A stretch of DNA of 64,000 bases from contig NC_092092.1 of assembly GCF_045679555.1 (NCBI RefSeq), positions 18,765,469 through 18,829,468 of the forward strand, given 5' to 3'. Shown here one piece after another: positions 37,136 to 49,360 of this stretch (its first letter is position 1; the number at the start of each line of letters is the position of its first letter). Origin of the DNA: Salvelinus alpinus (lineage: Eukaryota; Chordata; Actinopteri; Salmoniformes; Salmonidae). A program made the translations under genes and the position numbers. The notes under the pieces were generated by a model that saw only the letters and a program-made list of their open reading frames with translations, had not been told where the DNA came from and ran no database searches.

Positions 37136-38880
37136 GTGGCAATTTTTTTTGGGGGGGGGGCGGGCAACCTTTTATTTCGTTTTGTAAATTTTTTAAGAGG
37201 GGAGGTTACAGGTACAATAACAATCAAAGATAACCTCAATCCATTCCCCGCTCAGTCCTCATCCACTCGCCCGCATCCCCCCTTCCTCCCTCCCCACCCA
37301 GAACCCATGTTTCCCACCCTGCCAAATAGAATTGTGTGGGCAATAACAAGACCAAAGCATTGTTTAAGGGATATATCAGTTAATACTTTCTCTTCCACGG
37401 CATTAGGAGAGACCATATTTCTCTCTATACTCAGCCAGGGGGCAGAAGAATTATGTCCGATTTAGGATTGGGGCGAAATGCTACTGCCTGGAAATACAAT
37501 TCAAAGTTTAAGACAGATATTCCTCCTACGTCTTTCCCTCTTTGTAAATTTGTTAATTTTATCCGGGATCGTTTACCTTGCCATATACATTTTTAAACCG
37601 CACTATGAATTTGATCCCAATAGCCAGAAGGGGGAGACATGGGAAGTGTTGAACTGCAGAATTTCAGCCATGGCAATATATTCCTTTGGACAATAGATAT
37701 TCTGCCGTTAAAGCAACTGGGATATTATTCCATCTACTGAATTTGTTTGAAAGTTATGTTAAAGGTATGAAATACATCTCCTCACAAATATTTAAAATGG
37801 CCAACTTTATTCTGTAAGTAGAGATGGAGTCCTCCCTGAGGGTCTTGAGAGGCATTAGGGCTGATTTGGTTAGATGAATTGTACAACTTGAGATTAAGCT
37901 AAATGTATCTATGATCTTCAGTGCATTTGGGGACGATTGAGACACATTGTCTAGATATAGTAAAATATCGTCTGCATATAATGACATGCAATGATCATTC
38001 AATTATAGGGAAATTGGTGTTATTTCAATCGATTGACAAATTGCCTGGGCCAGGGGTTACATGGACAATAAGAATAGCAAAGGCAAAATTGGGTTGCCTT
38101 GCCTGTTGCTTCTAGTGATTCTGAATGGAGCATAGGAGCTATTGCCTGTTATAATTATGGCTGAGGGATTGGTATATAGTATTTTAATCATATTAATTAC
38201 ATTAGATTCGATTCCCATATATTCCAAGACAGACCAGAGGTATGACCATTTTGGTCTATCGAAAGCTTTTTCTGCATCGAGAGATAAAACAGCCCAAGAA
38301 GCTGTTGTTTCTGATGAAGCATTTAAGCTGTTGCCTGTAATAGTCAACAGAGGTTTTCAAACCCGCTTTGGTCCGTGTGGACGAAATAGGGTAAGTCTTG
38401 AGACTGAAAGACAACATTTCGGAAAACAGTTTAATATCCGTGTTTATCAAAGCTAGGGGGCGATAGTGAGAACACTGGGTGGCATCCTTACCTTTTTTAA
38501 ATAAAATACAACATTTGTGCTGTATTCACATCTCCCTAATGAAAGGCTGTATTAATAATTTTGAACAATGGTGGTCCTAACTGATTCCAATATTTTTCAT
38601 AGACCTCAGGAGGAATACCATCCCATCCAGGTGATATGCATTTATTCAGCCTATCCAATGCCCTTTTAGGGAGATTTGGGCTCCCAGCGAGAGAGGGGGG
38701 GGTTGCTTTAATAAGGGCAAGGATCATTCTGTAATTTGATGTAGAATTTTAAGACCCCTTGAACTATAAACAAAATCGTATAAATTATTTGATGAAACAG
38801 AATGAATAACAGATTCAACACAAGGAGCAACCGATTGTCCCCTGTTAGCAGTTGATGTTATTCTTCATTAACACAGACCC
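37136..38880 (-). pseudogene. L1-type LINE ORF2 reverse transcriptase remnant
   Basis: The minus strand reads, from right to left: ALDRLNKCISPGWDGIPPEV (38,727-38,536), INTDIKLFSEMLSFSLKTY (38,450-38,256), SLDAEKAFDRPKWSYLWSVL with the first catalytic aspartate, ITRSNRQGNPILPLLF (38,347-38,057), then HCMSLYADDILLYLDNVS with the YADD catalytic pair (38,002-37,754), and C-terminal pieces to 37,340 (APWLSIERNMVSPNAVEEK). Several frameshifts and stops separate them. The endonuclease is missing and the 3' end, near 37,136, has a T/G run. Opposite in orientation to the L1 pieces at 1-8 kb. Confidence 0.8.
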
Positions 38881-39364
38881 CAAAGCAAATCAGGGGGAGA
38901 AAAATCTATTTATTTGAAAAGGACAAATCATACAGTAGATGTTATGCTGAGAAGTAGATGTTCAGTCTTCCCTGTCCTTAGTTTTTCTCCACAAAACAAA
39001 GCAACAGGATGTCATGTATAACCCCCCACCCTAGCCTGGGGTTGACCAATCAGAAGTCCTTGCAGTACAACTGGGCCGATGGCCAAATAACAAATATCCT
39101 GCTCCAGACTCAATATACAGACAATTCAGACCAATGGGAACATGGCACACGTAGCTCTGAGTTCAGGACTGACATTCCACAGATTCTAAACAGATGTTGA
39201 ACTGAAAATCAACTATTTCCATTGATAATTCCCTATTGATCATTAATTATTGTCCTCTCGTCCTCTGCGTTGTGTATTTATCTTCAAAATATTTTTATAC
39301 CCCAAGAAAAAAGAAAGCTTGTTCTGAAGTATCTGAGAGATACAGGAAAGATCAGGATTATATA
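38881..39364. other. Unassigned repeat-like stretch
   Basis: The text ggggagaaaaatctatttat, agatgttcagtcttccctgt and ttgaccaatcagaagtcc seems familiar as an LTR-like salmonid repeat, but I see no TG...CA ends or target duplication. No coding potential. Confidence 0.3.
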
Positions 39365-40020
39365 CACTGCTCAAAAAAATAAAGGGAACACTTAAACAAC
39401 ACAATGTAACTCCAAGTCAATCACACTTCTATGAAATCAAACTGCCCACTTAGGAAGCAACACTGGAGGTCATTTTGCAGGGCTCTGGCAGTGTACCTCC
39501 TTGCACAAAGGCGAAGGTAGCGGTCCTGCTGCTGGGTTGTTGCCCTCCTACGGCCTCCTCCACGTCTCCTGATGTACTGGCCTGTCTCCTGGTAGCGCCT
39601 CCATGCTCTGGACACTACGCTGACAGACACAGCAAACCTTTTTGCCACAGCTCGCATTGATGTGCCATCCTGGATGAACTGCACTACCTGAGCCACTTGT
39701 GTGGGTTGTAGACTCCGTCTCATGCTACCACTAGAGTGAGAGCACCGCCAGCATTCAAAAGTGACCAAAACATCAGCCAGGAAGCATAGGAACTGAGAAG
39801 TGGTCTGTGGTCACCACCTGCAGAATCACTCCTTTTTTGGGGGTGTCTTGCTAATTGCCTATAATTTCCACCTTTTGTCTATTCCATTTGCACAACAGCA
39901 TGTGAAATGTATTGTCAATCAGTGTTGCTTCCTAAGTGGACAGTTTGATTTCACAGAAGTGTGATTGACTTGGAGTTACATTGTGTTGTTTAAGTGTTCC
40001 CTTTATTTTTTTGAGCAGTG
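39365..40020 (-). mobile_element. Tc1-like non-autonomous transposon F with long inverted repeats
   Basis: Termini cactgctcaaaaaaataaag (39,365) and its complement (40,020) are flanked by TA on both sides. The inverted repeats extend about 101 bp (39,365-39,465 and 39,920-40,020) with only two mismatches that I can see. The minus strand between 39,723 and 39,440 encodes [40 protein letters not shown], a [12 protein letters not shown] linker and LRLCARRYTARALQNDLQ: the two helix-turn-helix units of a Tc1-like transposase. The catalytic domain is deleted, so at 656 bp it needs transposase from a relative. Confidence 0.85.
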
Positions 40021-40076
40021 TATATATATATATTTTTTACATGTATTTAATCCCTTATTTTTAAACAATCTCTATC

Positions 40077-40262
40077 AGTGGAGGCTGATGAGGGGAGAAC
40101 GGCTCATAATAATGGCCGGAACAGAGCAAATGGAATGACATCAAACACCTGGAAACCATGTGTTTGATGTACTGTATTTGAGACCATTCCACTGATTCTG
40201 CTCCAGTAATTACCACGAGACAGTTCTCTCCAATTAAGGTGCCACCAACCTCCTGTGCTGTA
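40077..40262. mobile_element. Palindromic MITE (~185 bp)
   Basis: Left arm cagtggaggctgatgagggg and ctcataataatggccggaa; right arm gctccagtaattaccacgag and ggtgccaccaacctcctgtg; the centre has aaccatgtgtttgatgtact. The halves are imperfect inverted repeats. Confidence 0.7.
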
Positions 40263-40289
40263 TGCACCTGTGTTCCTGTGGTCTCTATA

Positions 40290-41035
40290 CAGTGCCTTTG
40301 GAAAGAATTCAGACCACTTCACTTTTTCCACATTTTGTTACGTTACTATTCAAAAATGTATTCAATTGTTTTTTCCCCTCATCAATCTACATGCAAAACC
40401 CCATAATGACAAAGCAAAAAAAGGGTTTTATAATTTATACAAATTTATAAAATAAAAAAACCTGAAATATCACATTTACATAAGTTATCAGACCCTTTAC
40501 TCAGTACTTTGTTGAAGCGCTTTTGGCAGCGATTACAGCCTTGTGACTTCTTGGGTATGACGCTACAAGCTTGGCACACCTTTATTTGGGGAGTTTCTCC
40601 CATTCTTCTCTGAAAATCCTCTCAATCTCTGTCAGGTTGGATGGGGAGCGTCGCTGCACAGTTATTTTCAGGTCTCTCCAGAGATGTTCAAATCGGGTTC
40701 AAGTCTGAGCTCTGGCTTGGGCAACTGAAGGACATTCAAAGACTTGTCCCGAATCCACTCCTGTGTTGTCTTGGCATGTGCTTAGGTTTGTTGTCCTTTT
40801 GGAAGGTGGACCTTCACCCCAGTCTGAGGTCCTGATAGCTCTGGTGCAGGTTTTAATCAAGGATCTCTCTGTACTTTGCTCCGTTCATCTTTCCCTCGAT
40901 CCTGATTAGTCTTCTAGTCCCTGCAGCTGAAAAACAGCCCAACCCCATGATGCTGCCACCACCATTCCTCACCGTAGGGATGGTGCCAGGTTTCTCCCAG
41001 ACATGATGCATGGCATTCACAGTGGCTGTTAAATT
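40290..41035 (-). mobile_element. Truncated Tc1-like element (B family) with transposase C-terminus
   Basis: Left terminus cagtgcctttggaaagaatt after TA at 40,288-40,289. The minus strand carries the C-terminal half of a B-family transposase between 41,035 and the stop at 40,501-40,503, including a phrase like [20 protein letters not shown] and [15 protein letters not shown] (41,000-40,853), then broken frames. The first catalytic aspartate region and right terminus are missing past about 41,035. Confidence 0.8.
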
Positions 41036-41162
41036 CTCTGCTGTCATACACAAAAACCTTAACCTCACCAATGAAGTGCAAGCTTTTGGACTGGAATTAT
41101 CTGTTTCCCCTCTTTTTGAACGTTTCCCCTTTAAATTTCCCTTCATTTCTCACTACTATTAA

Positions 41163-41372
41163 GTCTGTTAAGAACAAAATCATATTTTACAATGATTGCC
41201 TACCCCAGTCAAACCGTCCCCTATGGGAGGGTTTGATGGGACTCCCAATCACAGCTGTCCCGATGGGACTCCCAATCACAGCTGGTTGTGATACAGTCCA
41301 GGATTGAACCAGGGTCTGTAGTGACACCTCTAGCACTGAGATGCAGTGCTGCACCACTCAGAAGCCCAGTAT
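41163..41372 (-). mobile_element. tRNA-derived SINE fragment, minus strand
   Basis: The complement begins gggcttctgagtggtgcagc and contains ctggttcaatcctggactg, an RNA polymerase III B-box-like motif from a tRNA ancestor. The body has gatgggactcccaatcacag duplicated in tandem. Confidence 0.65.
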
Positions 41373-41691
41373 CTGTAGTGATATAATAACACAACCAAGC
41401 AAATGGAGTCAGTTCTTTCTCCCTTTCGCCCTTCCCTTCTCTCATCCCCTTTCCCTACCCCCTTTCATTTCCCCTCCCTTCTTACTTATTTTCCTCTGAA
41501 GCATGCCGACATATTAGGCAGTTAATTACAACCTATAGAATCAAATGTATGGATCATGAACTCAATCTACTATACAATAACACATTTGCCATAGCTCTTT
41601 CATGAAACTTTATGGGTATTTGTTTAAATAACATCAGAACTGAAAAATTTTCCACATTAATTTCTTGTTATTAATGGTGGATTAAGGGTTT

Positions 41692-41792
41692 GTACCAAAT
41701 GGCACCCTATTCCCTATGTTGTGCAGCACTACCCTATGGGGCCCTGGTCAAAAGTAGTGCACTACAGAGGGAATAGGGTGACATTTATCAAG
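41692..41792. repeat. Short palindromic interspersed repeat (copy 6)
   Basis: accaaatggcaccctattcc, ggggccctggtcaaaagtag, then gagggaatagggtgac. 41,793-42,270 next to it has no recognisable feature. Confidence 0.75.
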
Positions 41793-42309
41793 CAAACTAA
41801 CAATTATTCTGAAACATTCCTCAAATATGTATTTTAAAGGTAGCAACAGTGTTGTTCACTGTGTGGCTATATTTATGCAATAGTTCTCCATTTGGGTTGT
41901 TTTTATGCTTTGTTAGCTGTATAGATATTCTCTTAATCTCTTCTGCTTAGCGACACATAGTTGGAACAAACTGGTGAGCATAAACAACAATACCCTGTGA
42001 AATAGTGTTGTATTGTATATTATTTTAGGATTCACCAAAAAATGAAATCGACATTAAAATGTAAGTCTATTTCAATCATTCATGGTGGACCAAGTTATCA
42101 CACACAGCTCAATCTTATACTTTAAGTGCAGTGGCATATAAGTGCAGCGCAATCTCTTATGGATACGCCAGGAGGTACTGATTCTGTTGGTACCAGATTA
42201 TGTTTGGACCTAGCAAAATGTGGAAGCTGTGCCATCCACTAGGGCCAACATGATCGTCTATCATCATCTACTAGGCTTGCAGCTCATTAGGGCTTTGTGG
42301 ATGATGGTG

Positions 42310-42490
42310 GGGGGTTTAAACTGCAGACTCTGGCTCAGAGGGTTGTGTGTTCAATCCCAGTGCTGGGCACTCTTTTTAGCTTTTTTGTTTTAAGGCTTTC
42401 ACAAACCTTAACCCGTACCTTAACCACTCTGAATTAATGCCTAACCTTAACCCTAACCATTCGGAATTCATGCCTAAACTTAACTTTTAG
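42310..42490. repeat. Repeat with tRNA-like and (CCTAAC)-like parts
   Basis: gagggttgtgtgttcaatcc resembles a tRNA B-box, followed by ccttaaccctaaccattcgg and similar. A related sequence lies in the opposite orientation at about 52,380-52,520. Confidence 0.45.
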
Positions 42491-42662
42491 TTTCACTTCT
42501 GCAGAGTTTGGTTGACAACCAAGATACGGCACCACGGCGTAATTAAAACATAAAGTCACGGCGGAATTCTGTTGCTGCAGTTACGCCACGGGTTGGCGTT
42601 TTATTTGGAAATTGGGTTGCAGCCGTACATGTCTGCTTACTTGATAAAGTAATAATAAAGTG

Positions 42663-43100
42663 CTTACTCACGGAGCTGTGAGGGGAACGGCACCTCCGTA
42701 CCTTCAGGCTCTGATCAGGCCCTACACCCAAACAAGGGCACTGCATTCATCCACCTCTGGCCTGCTCGCCTCCCTACCTCTGAGGAAGTACAGTTCCCGC
42801 TCAGCCCAGTCAAAACTGTTCGCTGCTCTGGCACCCCAATGGTGGAACAAACTCCCTCATGACGCCAGGTCAGCGGAGTCAATCACCACCTTCCGGAGAC
42901 ACCTGAAACCCCACCTCTTTAAGGAATACCTAGGATAGGATAAAGTAATCCTTCTAACCCCCCCCCCTTAAAAGAGTTAGATGCACTATTGTAAAGTGGT
43001 TGTTCCACTGGATATCATAAGGTGAATGCACCAATTTGTAAGTCGCTCTGGATAAGAGCGTCTGCTAAATGACTTAAATGTAAATGTAATAAATAATTTA
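42663..43100 (+). mobile_element. LINE 3' end, RSg-1-like (L2 group)
   Basis: The frame at 42,660-42,938 ends a LINE reverse transcriptase: PPYLQALIRPYTQTRALHSS, then ALAPQWWNKLPHDARSAESI and TTFRRHLKPHLFKEYLG, intact to its stop. The 3' tail gtaagtcgctctggataaga plus gcgtctgctaaatgactt is the one known to be shared between the salmonid RSg-1 LINE and HpaI-type SINEs. Only the last ~440 bp of the element are present, as is usual for 5'-truncated LINE insertions. Confidence 0.75.
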
Positions 43101-43229
43101 AATGATTAAATATTACTATTTGGACATATTCTACTGACACCGTGTTGCATCGTGGAATCTATAGTCTAACTGTTGGGTAAAGAGACACATCCTTTAAAGT
43201 TGGGCAATCAGACACACAAAAACAATGTA

Positions 43230-45390
43230 CCCGTGCTAAGGTCAATTTAATGTTAGTCTATTCAACCTTAGCACAGTGTACCTGTGCTAAGGTCTATTCA
43301 ACGCTGGTCTGACCAATTGGAATCCATGCATAAGATAGTTTTGATCACACGGACTGGGATATGTTCTGTTTGCCTCTAAGAATAACATTGATGTAGACAC
43401 AGACACGGTGAATGAGTTCATCAGGAAGTGTATAGGGGAGGTTGTTCCCACTGTGACTATTAAAACCTTCCCAATCCAAAAAACGTGAATAGATGGCAGC
43501 ATTTGCGGAAAACTGAAAGCGCGAACCACTGCATTTAACCACGGCAAGGTGACTAGGAATATGGTTGAAAAACAAACAGTTGAGTTATGCCCTATGTAAG
43601 GCAATTAAACAGAAACATTTTAGTACAGAGACAAGGTGGAGTTGCAATTCAACGGCTCAGACACGAGTCGTACGTGGTAGGGAGTAAATCACAGATTACA
43701 AAGGGAAAACCAGCCACGTCGTGGACACTGACGTCTTGATACCGAACAATCTGAACACATTCTTTGCCTGCTTTGAGGATAACACAGTGCCACCGACACG
43801 GCCCACACCCAAGGACTGTGGGCTCTCGTTCTCCGTGGCCGACGCGAGTAAGACATTTAAGCAGCCCGGACGGCATCCCTAGCTGCGTCCTCAGAGCATG
43901 CGCAGACCAGCTGGCTGGAGTGATTACGGACATATTCAATCTCTCCCTATCCCAGTCTGCTGTCCCCAGTTGCTTCAAGATGTCCACCATTGTTCCTGTA
44001 CCCAAGAAAGCAAAGGTAACTGAACTAAATTACTATCACCCCGTAGCACTCACATCCAACATCATGAGGTGTTTTGAGAGGCTATTTAAGGATCATGATG
44101 CAATCACCATCACACTGCACACTGACATATCCCATCTGGATAAGAGGAATACCTATGTAAGAATTCTGTTAATTGACTACTGTTCAGCCTTCAACACCAT
44201 AGTACCCTCCAAGCTCATCATTAAGCTCGGGGCCCTGGATCTTAATCCTGCCCTGTGCAACTGGATCCTGGACTTCCTGATGGGCCGCCCTCAGGTGGTG
44301 AAGGTAGGAAACAATACCTGCGTTATGCTGATCCTCAACACAGGGGCCACACAAGGGCGCTCAGCCCCCTCCTGTACTCCCTGTTCACCCATGACTGCAT
44401 GGCCACGCACACCTCCAACTCAATCATCAAGTTTGCAGACGACACAACAGTAGTAGGGCTGATTACCAACAATGATGAGAGTCTACATGGAAGAGGTGAG
44501 GGCCCTGGCGGAGTGGTGCCAAGAAAATAACCTCTCCCTCAACGCCAACAAAGCAAAGGAGCTGATTGAAGAATTCAGGAGACAGCAGAGGGAGCACACC
44601 CCTATCCACATCGACGGGACAGCAATGGAGAAGGTGAAAAGTTCAAGTTGCTCGGCGTGCACATCACTGACAATCTGAGAGCATCAGACTATGAGCACAA
44701 TTGAGAGCATCCTGTCAGGCTGTATCACCACCTGTTACATTAACTGCACTGCCCACACCGCAAGGCTCTCTAGAGAATGGTGCGGTCTGCCCAATGCATC
44801 ACCGGGGAAACACTGCCTGCCCTCCAGGACACCTACAGCCCCCGATGTCACAGGAAGGCCAAAAAGATCATCAAGGACATCAACCACCCGAGCCACGGCC
44901 TGTTCACCCCACTACCATCCAGAAGGCGTGGTCAGTACAGGTGCATCAAAGCTGGGAACGAGAGACTGAAAAACAGCTTCTATTTCAATGACATCAGACT
45001 ATGAAATAACCATCACTAGCTGGCTACCACCCGTTAAGTCAAGCCTGCACCTTAGAGTCTGCTGTCCTATACACATAGACATGGAATCACTGATCACTTT
45101 AATAATGGAACACTAGTTAGTCACTTTAATAATGTTTACATAATGTTTTACTCATTTCATATGTACAGTATATACTGTATTCTACTGTATTCTATTTTCT
45201 ATATTTCTATATTTCTATATTTCTTAATTCCATTTGTGATTTATATATTTAATTTCGATTTGTGTGTATTGTTGGAAATTGTTTGATACAGTACTACAGC
45301 ACGGTCAGAGCTAGGAAGACAAGCATTTAGCTACACCCTCAATAACCTCTGCTGAATATGTGTACTGTATGTGACCAAAACAATAACAAG
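43230..45390 (+). pseudogene. LINE (I/Nimb-like) with partial reverse transcriptase
   Basis: Begins in the endonuclease-RT linker (TDWDMF near 43,350; NNLNTFFACFEDNTV-like near 43,740). The long frame 43,764-44,453 has DGIPSCVLRACADQLAGVIT, FKMSTIVPVPKKAKV, LTSNIMRCFERLF, then a deletion relative to relatives, DYCSAFNTIVPSKLIIKLGA (first catalytic aspartate region) and NWILDFLMGRPQVVKVGNNT. After a frameshift, SPLLYSLFTHDCMA and IIKFADDTTVVGLI (catalytic FADD) follow at 44,370-44,465, then AEWCQENNLSLNANKAKELI and the C-terminus to 45,004 with frame changes. The 3' UTR ends near 45,390. Not functional. Confidence 0.85.
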
Positions 45391-45403
45391 GGTTATATAA
45401 CAA

Positions 45404-45720
<317 letters not shown>

Positions 45721-46283
45721 CACTGCCAGTGATCACCGCACGTGTTTTTCCTTCCAGCCATGGGCATGAAATGTAATACATTTTTCACTGTTTCATTGTT
45801 CTATTTAGATCTTAGTGAGATGGAGTGCATAGTCATTCAAATACAATCATTGATTTTCCCGGTAAGTCGGTGATGTCAGCGTGTGTGTCGATAGTATCCT
45901 CTGAGCCTTTTCTTCAATCAAAGCCTCCTTGTGAAATATTAATGTTTTTTTTCAAGTGCCAAACTATGATTGAAATCAAATAACACAGTAGGCTAGGGAA
46001 CAATAATTTGCCAGGCTAAAATGTACATTTGTTTCTCCACTCTATTCCTGGTTTCAGGTCTATCACTCATGTGTTGTTCTTATGCTAAATAATACGGTCA
46101 CAGTGCAACGACTGTATTGTCTGCTGGGATGCCTTGAGAACCTAAGCCTGATGATATACCACCAGCAGAATCCCTCCAGTAATCAAAAGAGGAGTAGAGT
46201 GTCAGACTTGGAGGTCCAAACCACAACCTTCTCTACCTGCAGACTCCTGTGTATTTCATCAGGGGAACAGATACCAATTAAGG

Positions 46284-46885
46284 CAGGGGTGGGCAAACTT
46301 TTTGGCTCGAGGGCCACATCGGGATTTTGAAATTCAATGGAGGGACGCATTTTTTGGGAACCAATTGTTTATTAAATCAATTTGCAGTGGCCTTTCGAGT
46401 GGCACAGCGGTCTAAGGCCCTGCATCGCAGTGCTTGAGGCGTCACTACAGACCCCAGGCTGTGTCACAGCTGGCCGTGACTGGGAGACCCATGAGGCGGC
46501 GCACAATTGGCCCAGCGTCGTCCAGGTTAGGAGAGGGTTGGGCAGGCCAAGATTTCCTTGTCCCATCGTGCTGTAGTGACTCCTGTGGCGGGCTGGCCAC
46601 ATGCATGCTGACACGGTCGTCAGGTGTATAGTGTTTCCTCTGACACATTGGTGTGGCTGGCTTCCGGGTTTAGCGGGCATTGTGTCAAGAAGCAGTGCAG
46701 CTTAGCTGGGTTGTGTTTCGGTGGACGCACGGCTCTAGGCCTTCGCCTCTCCCGAGTCTGTGCGGGAGTTGCACCGATGGGACAAGACTATAACTACCAA
46801 TTGGATACCATGAAATTAGGGAGAAAAAAGGGCAATTAAAAAAATAATAATAATAATGTTTTGCAGGCCGTACTTTGTCCCCCCT
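46284..46885. mobile_element. hAT-like MITE remnant split by a SINE
   Basis: caggggtgggcaaactttttggctcgag-type text (46,284 onward, then ggccacatcgggattt) is a common hAT non-autonomous terminus; gttttgcaggccgtactttg after the SINE (46,856) continues it. The right terminus is not clear. Confidence 0.5.
46386..46855 (+). mobile_element. tRNA-derived SINE, near full length
   Basis: Head tggcctttcgagtggcacag and cggtctaaggccctgcatcg, body gcacaattggcccagcgtcg, later gtttcggtggacgcacggct, and an A-rich AATAAT tail at 46,840-46,855. It is the plus-strand relative of the SINE at 6,616-7,057. No open frame of its own; SINEs are transcribed by RNA polymerase III and mobilised by LINE proteins. Confidence 0.8.
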
Positions 46886-47058
46886 TGGATTAAGGCCTTG
46901 AGGACTTTGTGATGCCACCAGCTGCAGCCTGGAGACTGAAGAAGCCACAGAACCAGAAAACAAGCCACTACATGAGGGACATCATGCCTTCGTACACAGA
47001 TCTTCATCTTCGCCTTAAAAGAAACAAGACACAGAGGGAATATGGTATGTAGCCTACA

Positions 47059-47272
47059 CTCTTAGAAAAAATTGTCATTCAGCAGTCCTCATAGGAGAAC
47101 CCTTTATGGTTCCAAGTAGAACCCTTTTAGGTTCCATGTAGAACCCTCTGTGAAAGGGTTTTACATGGAACCGAAAAGGGTTTTACCTGGACCCAAAAGT
47201 GTTCTCCTATGGGACCAGACGAAGAACCTTTTTAGGTTCTAGATAGTGACTTTTTTTGGTCTACGAGAGTAC
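47059..47272. mobile_element. Palindromic MITE (same family as 31,869)
   Basis: cactcttagaaaaaattgtc, ggttccatgtagaaccctct, then tacatggaaccgaaaagggt, ctcctatgggaccagacg and gtctacgagagta. The right terminus has decayed. Confidence 0.75.
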
Positions 47273-47539
47273 CATGGGACACTCCTCTGAAATATTTAGA
47301 TATTGGATGTGCATTTCTACATTTTTTATGATACTGAAATAGGTCTTATATGAATCATAATAGCTTTTTGCTGCAAGACCAATAAATCAACAGTACAAAA
47401 ATACATAAGTAAGAAAGTACGTCTGCTAAATGACTAAAATGTCATGTAGAAACACTACTAGTTAGATGAAATATAAAATAACGATAAACACTATCTCACA
47501 TATTACATAGCCCATCTATAATTTAGCCCAAACAACTAC

Positions 47540-47965
47540 CTCTTTACCTACTGTATTTATTTATTTATTTTGCTCCTTTTGCACCCCATTATTTCTGTCT
47601 CTACTTTGCGCTTTCTTCCACTGCAAACCAACCATTCCAGTGTTTTTAGTTTTTATTTTACTTGCTGTGTTGTATTCACTTCGCCTCCATGGCCTTTTTA
47701 TATTTTTATTTATTTATACATATATTTGTTTGCCTTCACCTCCCTTATTTACATTTACACTTATCTCACCTCACTTGCTCACATTGTATATAGACTTATT
47801 TTTTTCACTGTATTATTGACTATATGTTTGTTTTACTCCATGTGTAACTATGTGTTGTTGTATGTGTCGAACTGCTTTGCTTTATCTTGGCCAGGTCGCA
47901 ATTGTAAATGAGAACGTGTTCTCAATTTGCCTACCTGGTTAAATAAAGGTTAAATAAATAAAAAA
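47540..47965 (+). mobile_element. LINE Y-type 3' UTR, 5'-truncated
   Basis: Its end, cttggccaggtcgcaattgt, aaatgagaacgtgttctcaa, ctacctggttaaataaaggt and an AATAAA-type tail, is the complement of the 3' end of LINE Y at 52,908. The upstream part is T-rich with tatttattt runs. Non-coding. 47,273-47,539 has only a short RSg-1-like tail phrase (cgtctgctaaatgact at 47,420). Confidence 0.75.
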
Positions 47966-48185
47966 AATAAAAAAAAACATATTGATTTAGTTTTTGCAGT
48001 CAAGATATCCGGATAAAAAAGAATAAATGTGCAAAAATGCAATGTAAGAGTTATGGAATATAAATGGATGGTTCTGTTTAGAGACCCGGCACTATCTGTC
48101 TACATTACATACATGAAGATGGGAATTTAGGAAGCTTTTATGTAAGCTTTTAGACTGAGCCAACATGTCTGTCTCTGTGTCTGCA

Positions 48186-48300
48186 TCGCAAATGACACCC
48201 TATTCCCTACATAGTACACAACTTTTTTTTTACCAGAGCTGTATGGGCCCTGGTCAAAAGTAGTGCACTAAATAGGAAATAGGGTGCCATTTGGGACGCT
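48186..48300. repeat. Short palindromic interspersed repeat (copy 7)
   Basis: gcaaatgacaccctattccc, tacatagtacacaact, gggccctggtcaaaagtagt, then gaaatagggtgccatttggg. Confidence 0.75.
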
Positions 48301-48398
48301 TGTTGTGTGTCTCACAGCAAGCGGACGGGAATTCAATAATTCCAGAGTCTCATTAAGTGGTGGCAATTGAACCCCTGTAACCTGCCAGCACACATCAG

Positions 48399-48399
<1 letters not shown>

Positions 48400-48486
<87 letters not shown>
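48400..48486. repeat. (GA)n microsatellite
   Basis: About 43 GA units. 48,487-48,909 beyond it is featureless apart from a T run of about 19 at 48,813. Confidence 0.97.
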
Positions 48487-48488
<2 letters not shown>

Positions 48489-49360
48489 CCCTTAGCATAC
48501 AGTCTGGATGGAGCTGCAACACTGTGTATGTGTGCATGTTTATGCATGGATGTGTGTGTGTAAACGTGTCGAGTCTAGAACACACCAGCAGCATTAGCAC
48601 TCAGCAGTCATTATCCATTGCGGTGCCCCAGTGACAAGCGCTCAGCCAATTCACATTCAGAAAGAGATGTCCACCACAGCCACTACTCCGTCTACCTTGC
48701 TTTCTTTTCTGTCCCCTGACAGACAAAAAAGACAAGGAGGAAATCATTGAAAAAGAGGATCAATAGGAATCCACATCCCTCCATCACCATGCCCACTCCC
48801 TCCCTCTATCTGTTTTTTTTTTTTTTTTTTTCACAAGATGTTGCCATCAATGTGAATAAGCATTCAATGTGTGTTTTGTAAACTGTATGAGGGTGACCAC
48901 ATCAACTAGCTCTCAGGGGCGATTTTAGCATGGAAATCTTGGTGGGGCAAAAATAAATAAAAAATGGGATGCTTGTCAGCAAAGTCACTACACAACACAA
49001 CACAACACAAAAAAATACATGATTTGAACTGTAACGGTGACAAATGGTGCCCACAAACTGTTAGGGCCTACATAAAGCTGTCCTAACAGCAGAGTCCCAA
49101 CAGCAGTCCCAACACCTTACCACTGCTACACCTGGCTATCAGCGGAGCCTTGTCTGGCAGCAAAACAGTTAATTCAACCTCATTTATGCCTTTAAAAAAT
49201 GTAAATTGCTGATATGGCTGACTTGCTTAAACAAATGTGGTTTCTACTGACAATTAAGATGTACAAACTTTGGTAAAACCGGACAACAAGAGGATAAGAG
49301 GCAATCCGTAATTTTGATTAAGACATTTTTGAGCGAGCTAGGACGGACATAGTCAATATA

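Noticed and set aside
42310..42370. tRNA gene
   Set aside because: Only a B-box-like phrase is present; no cloverleaf can be drawn, and a related copy lies at 52.4 kb, so it is a repeat.
42400..42480. Interstitial telomere repeat
   Set aside because: ccctaacc-like phrases are few and irregular and are part of a dispersed repeat also seen at 52.4 kb.
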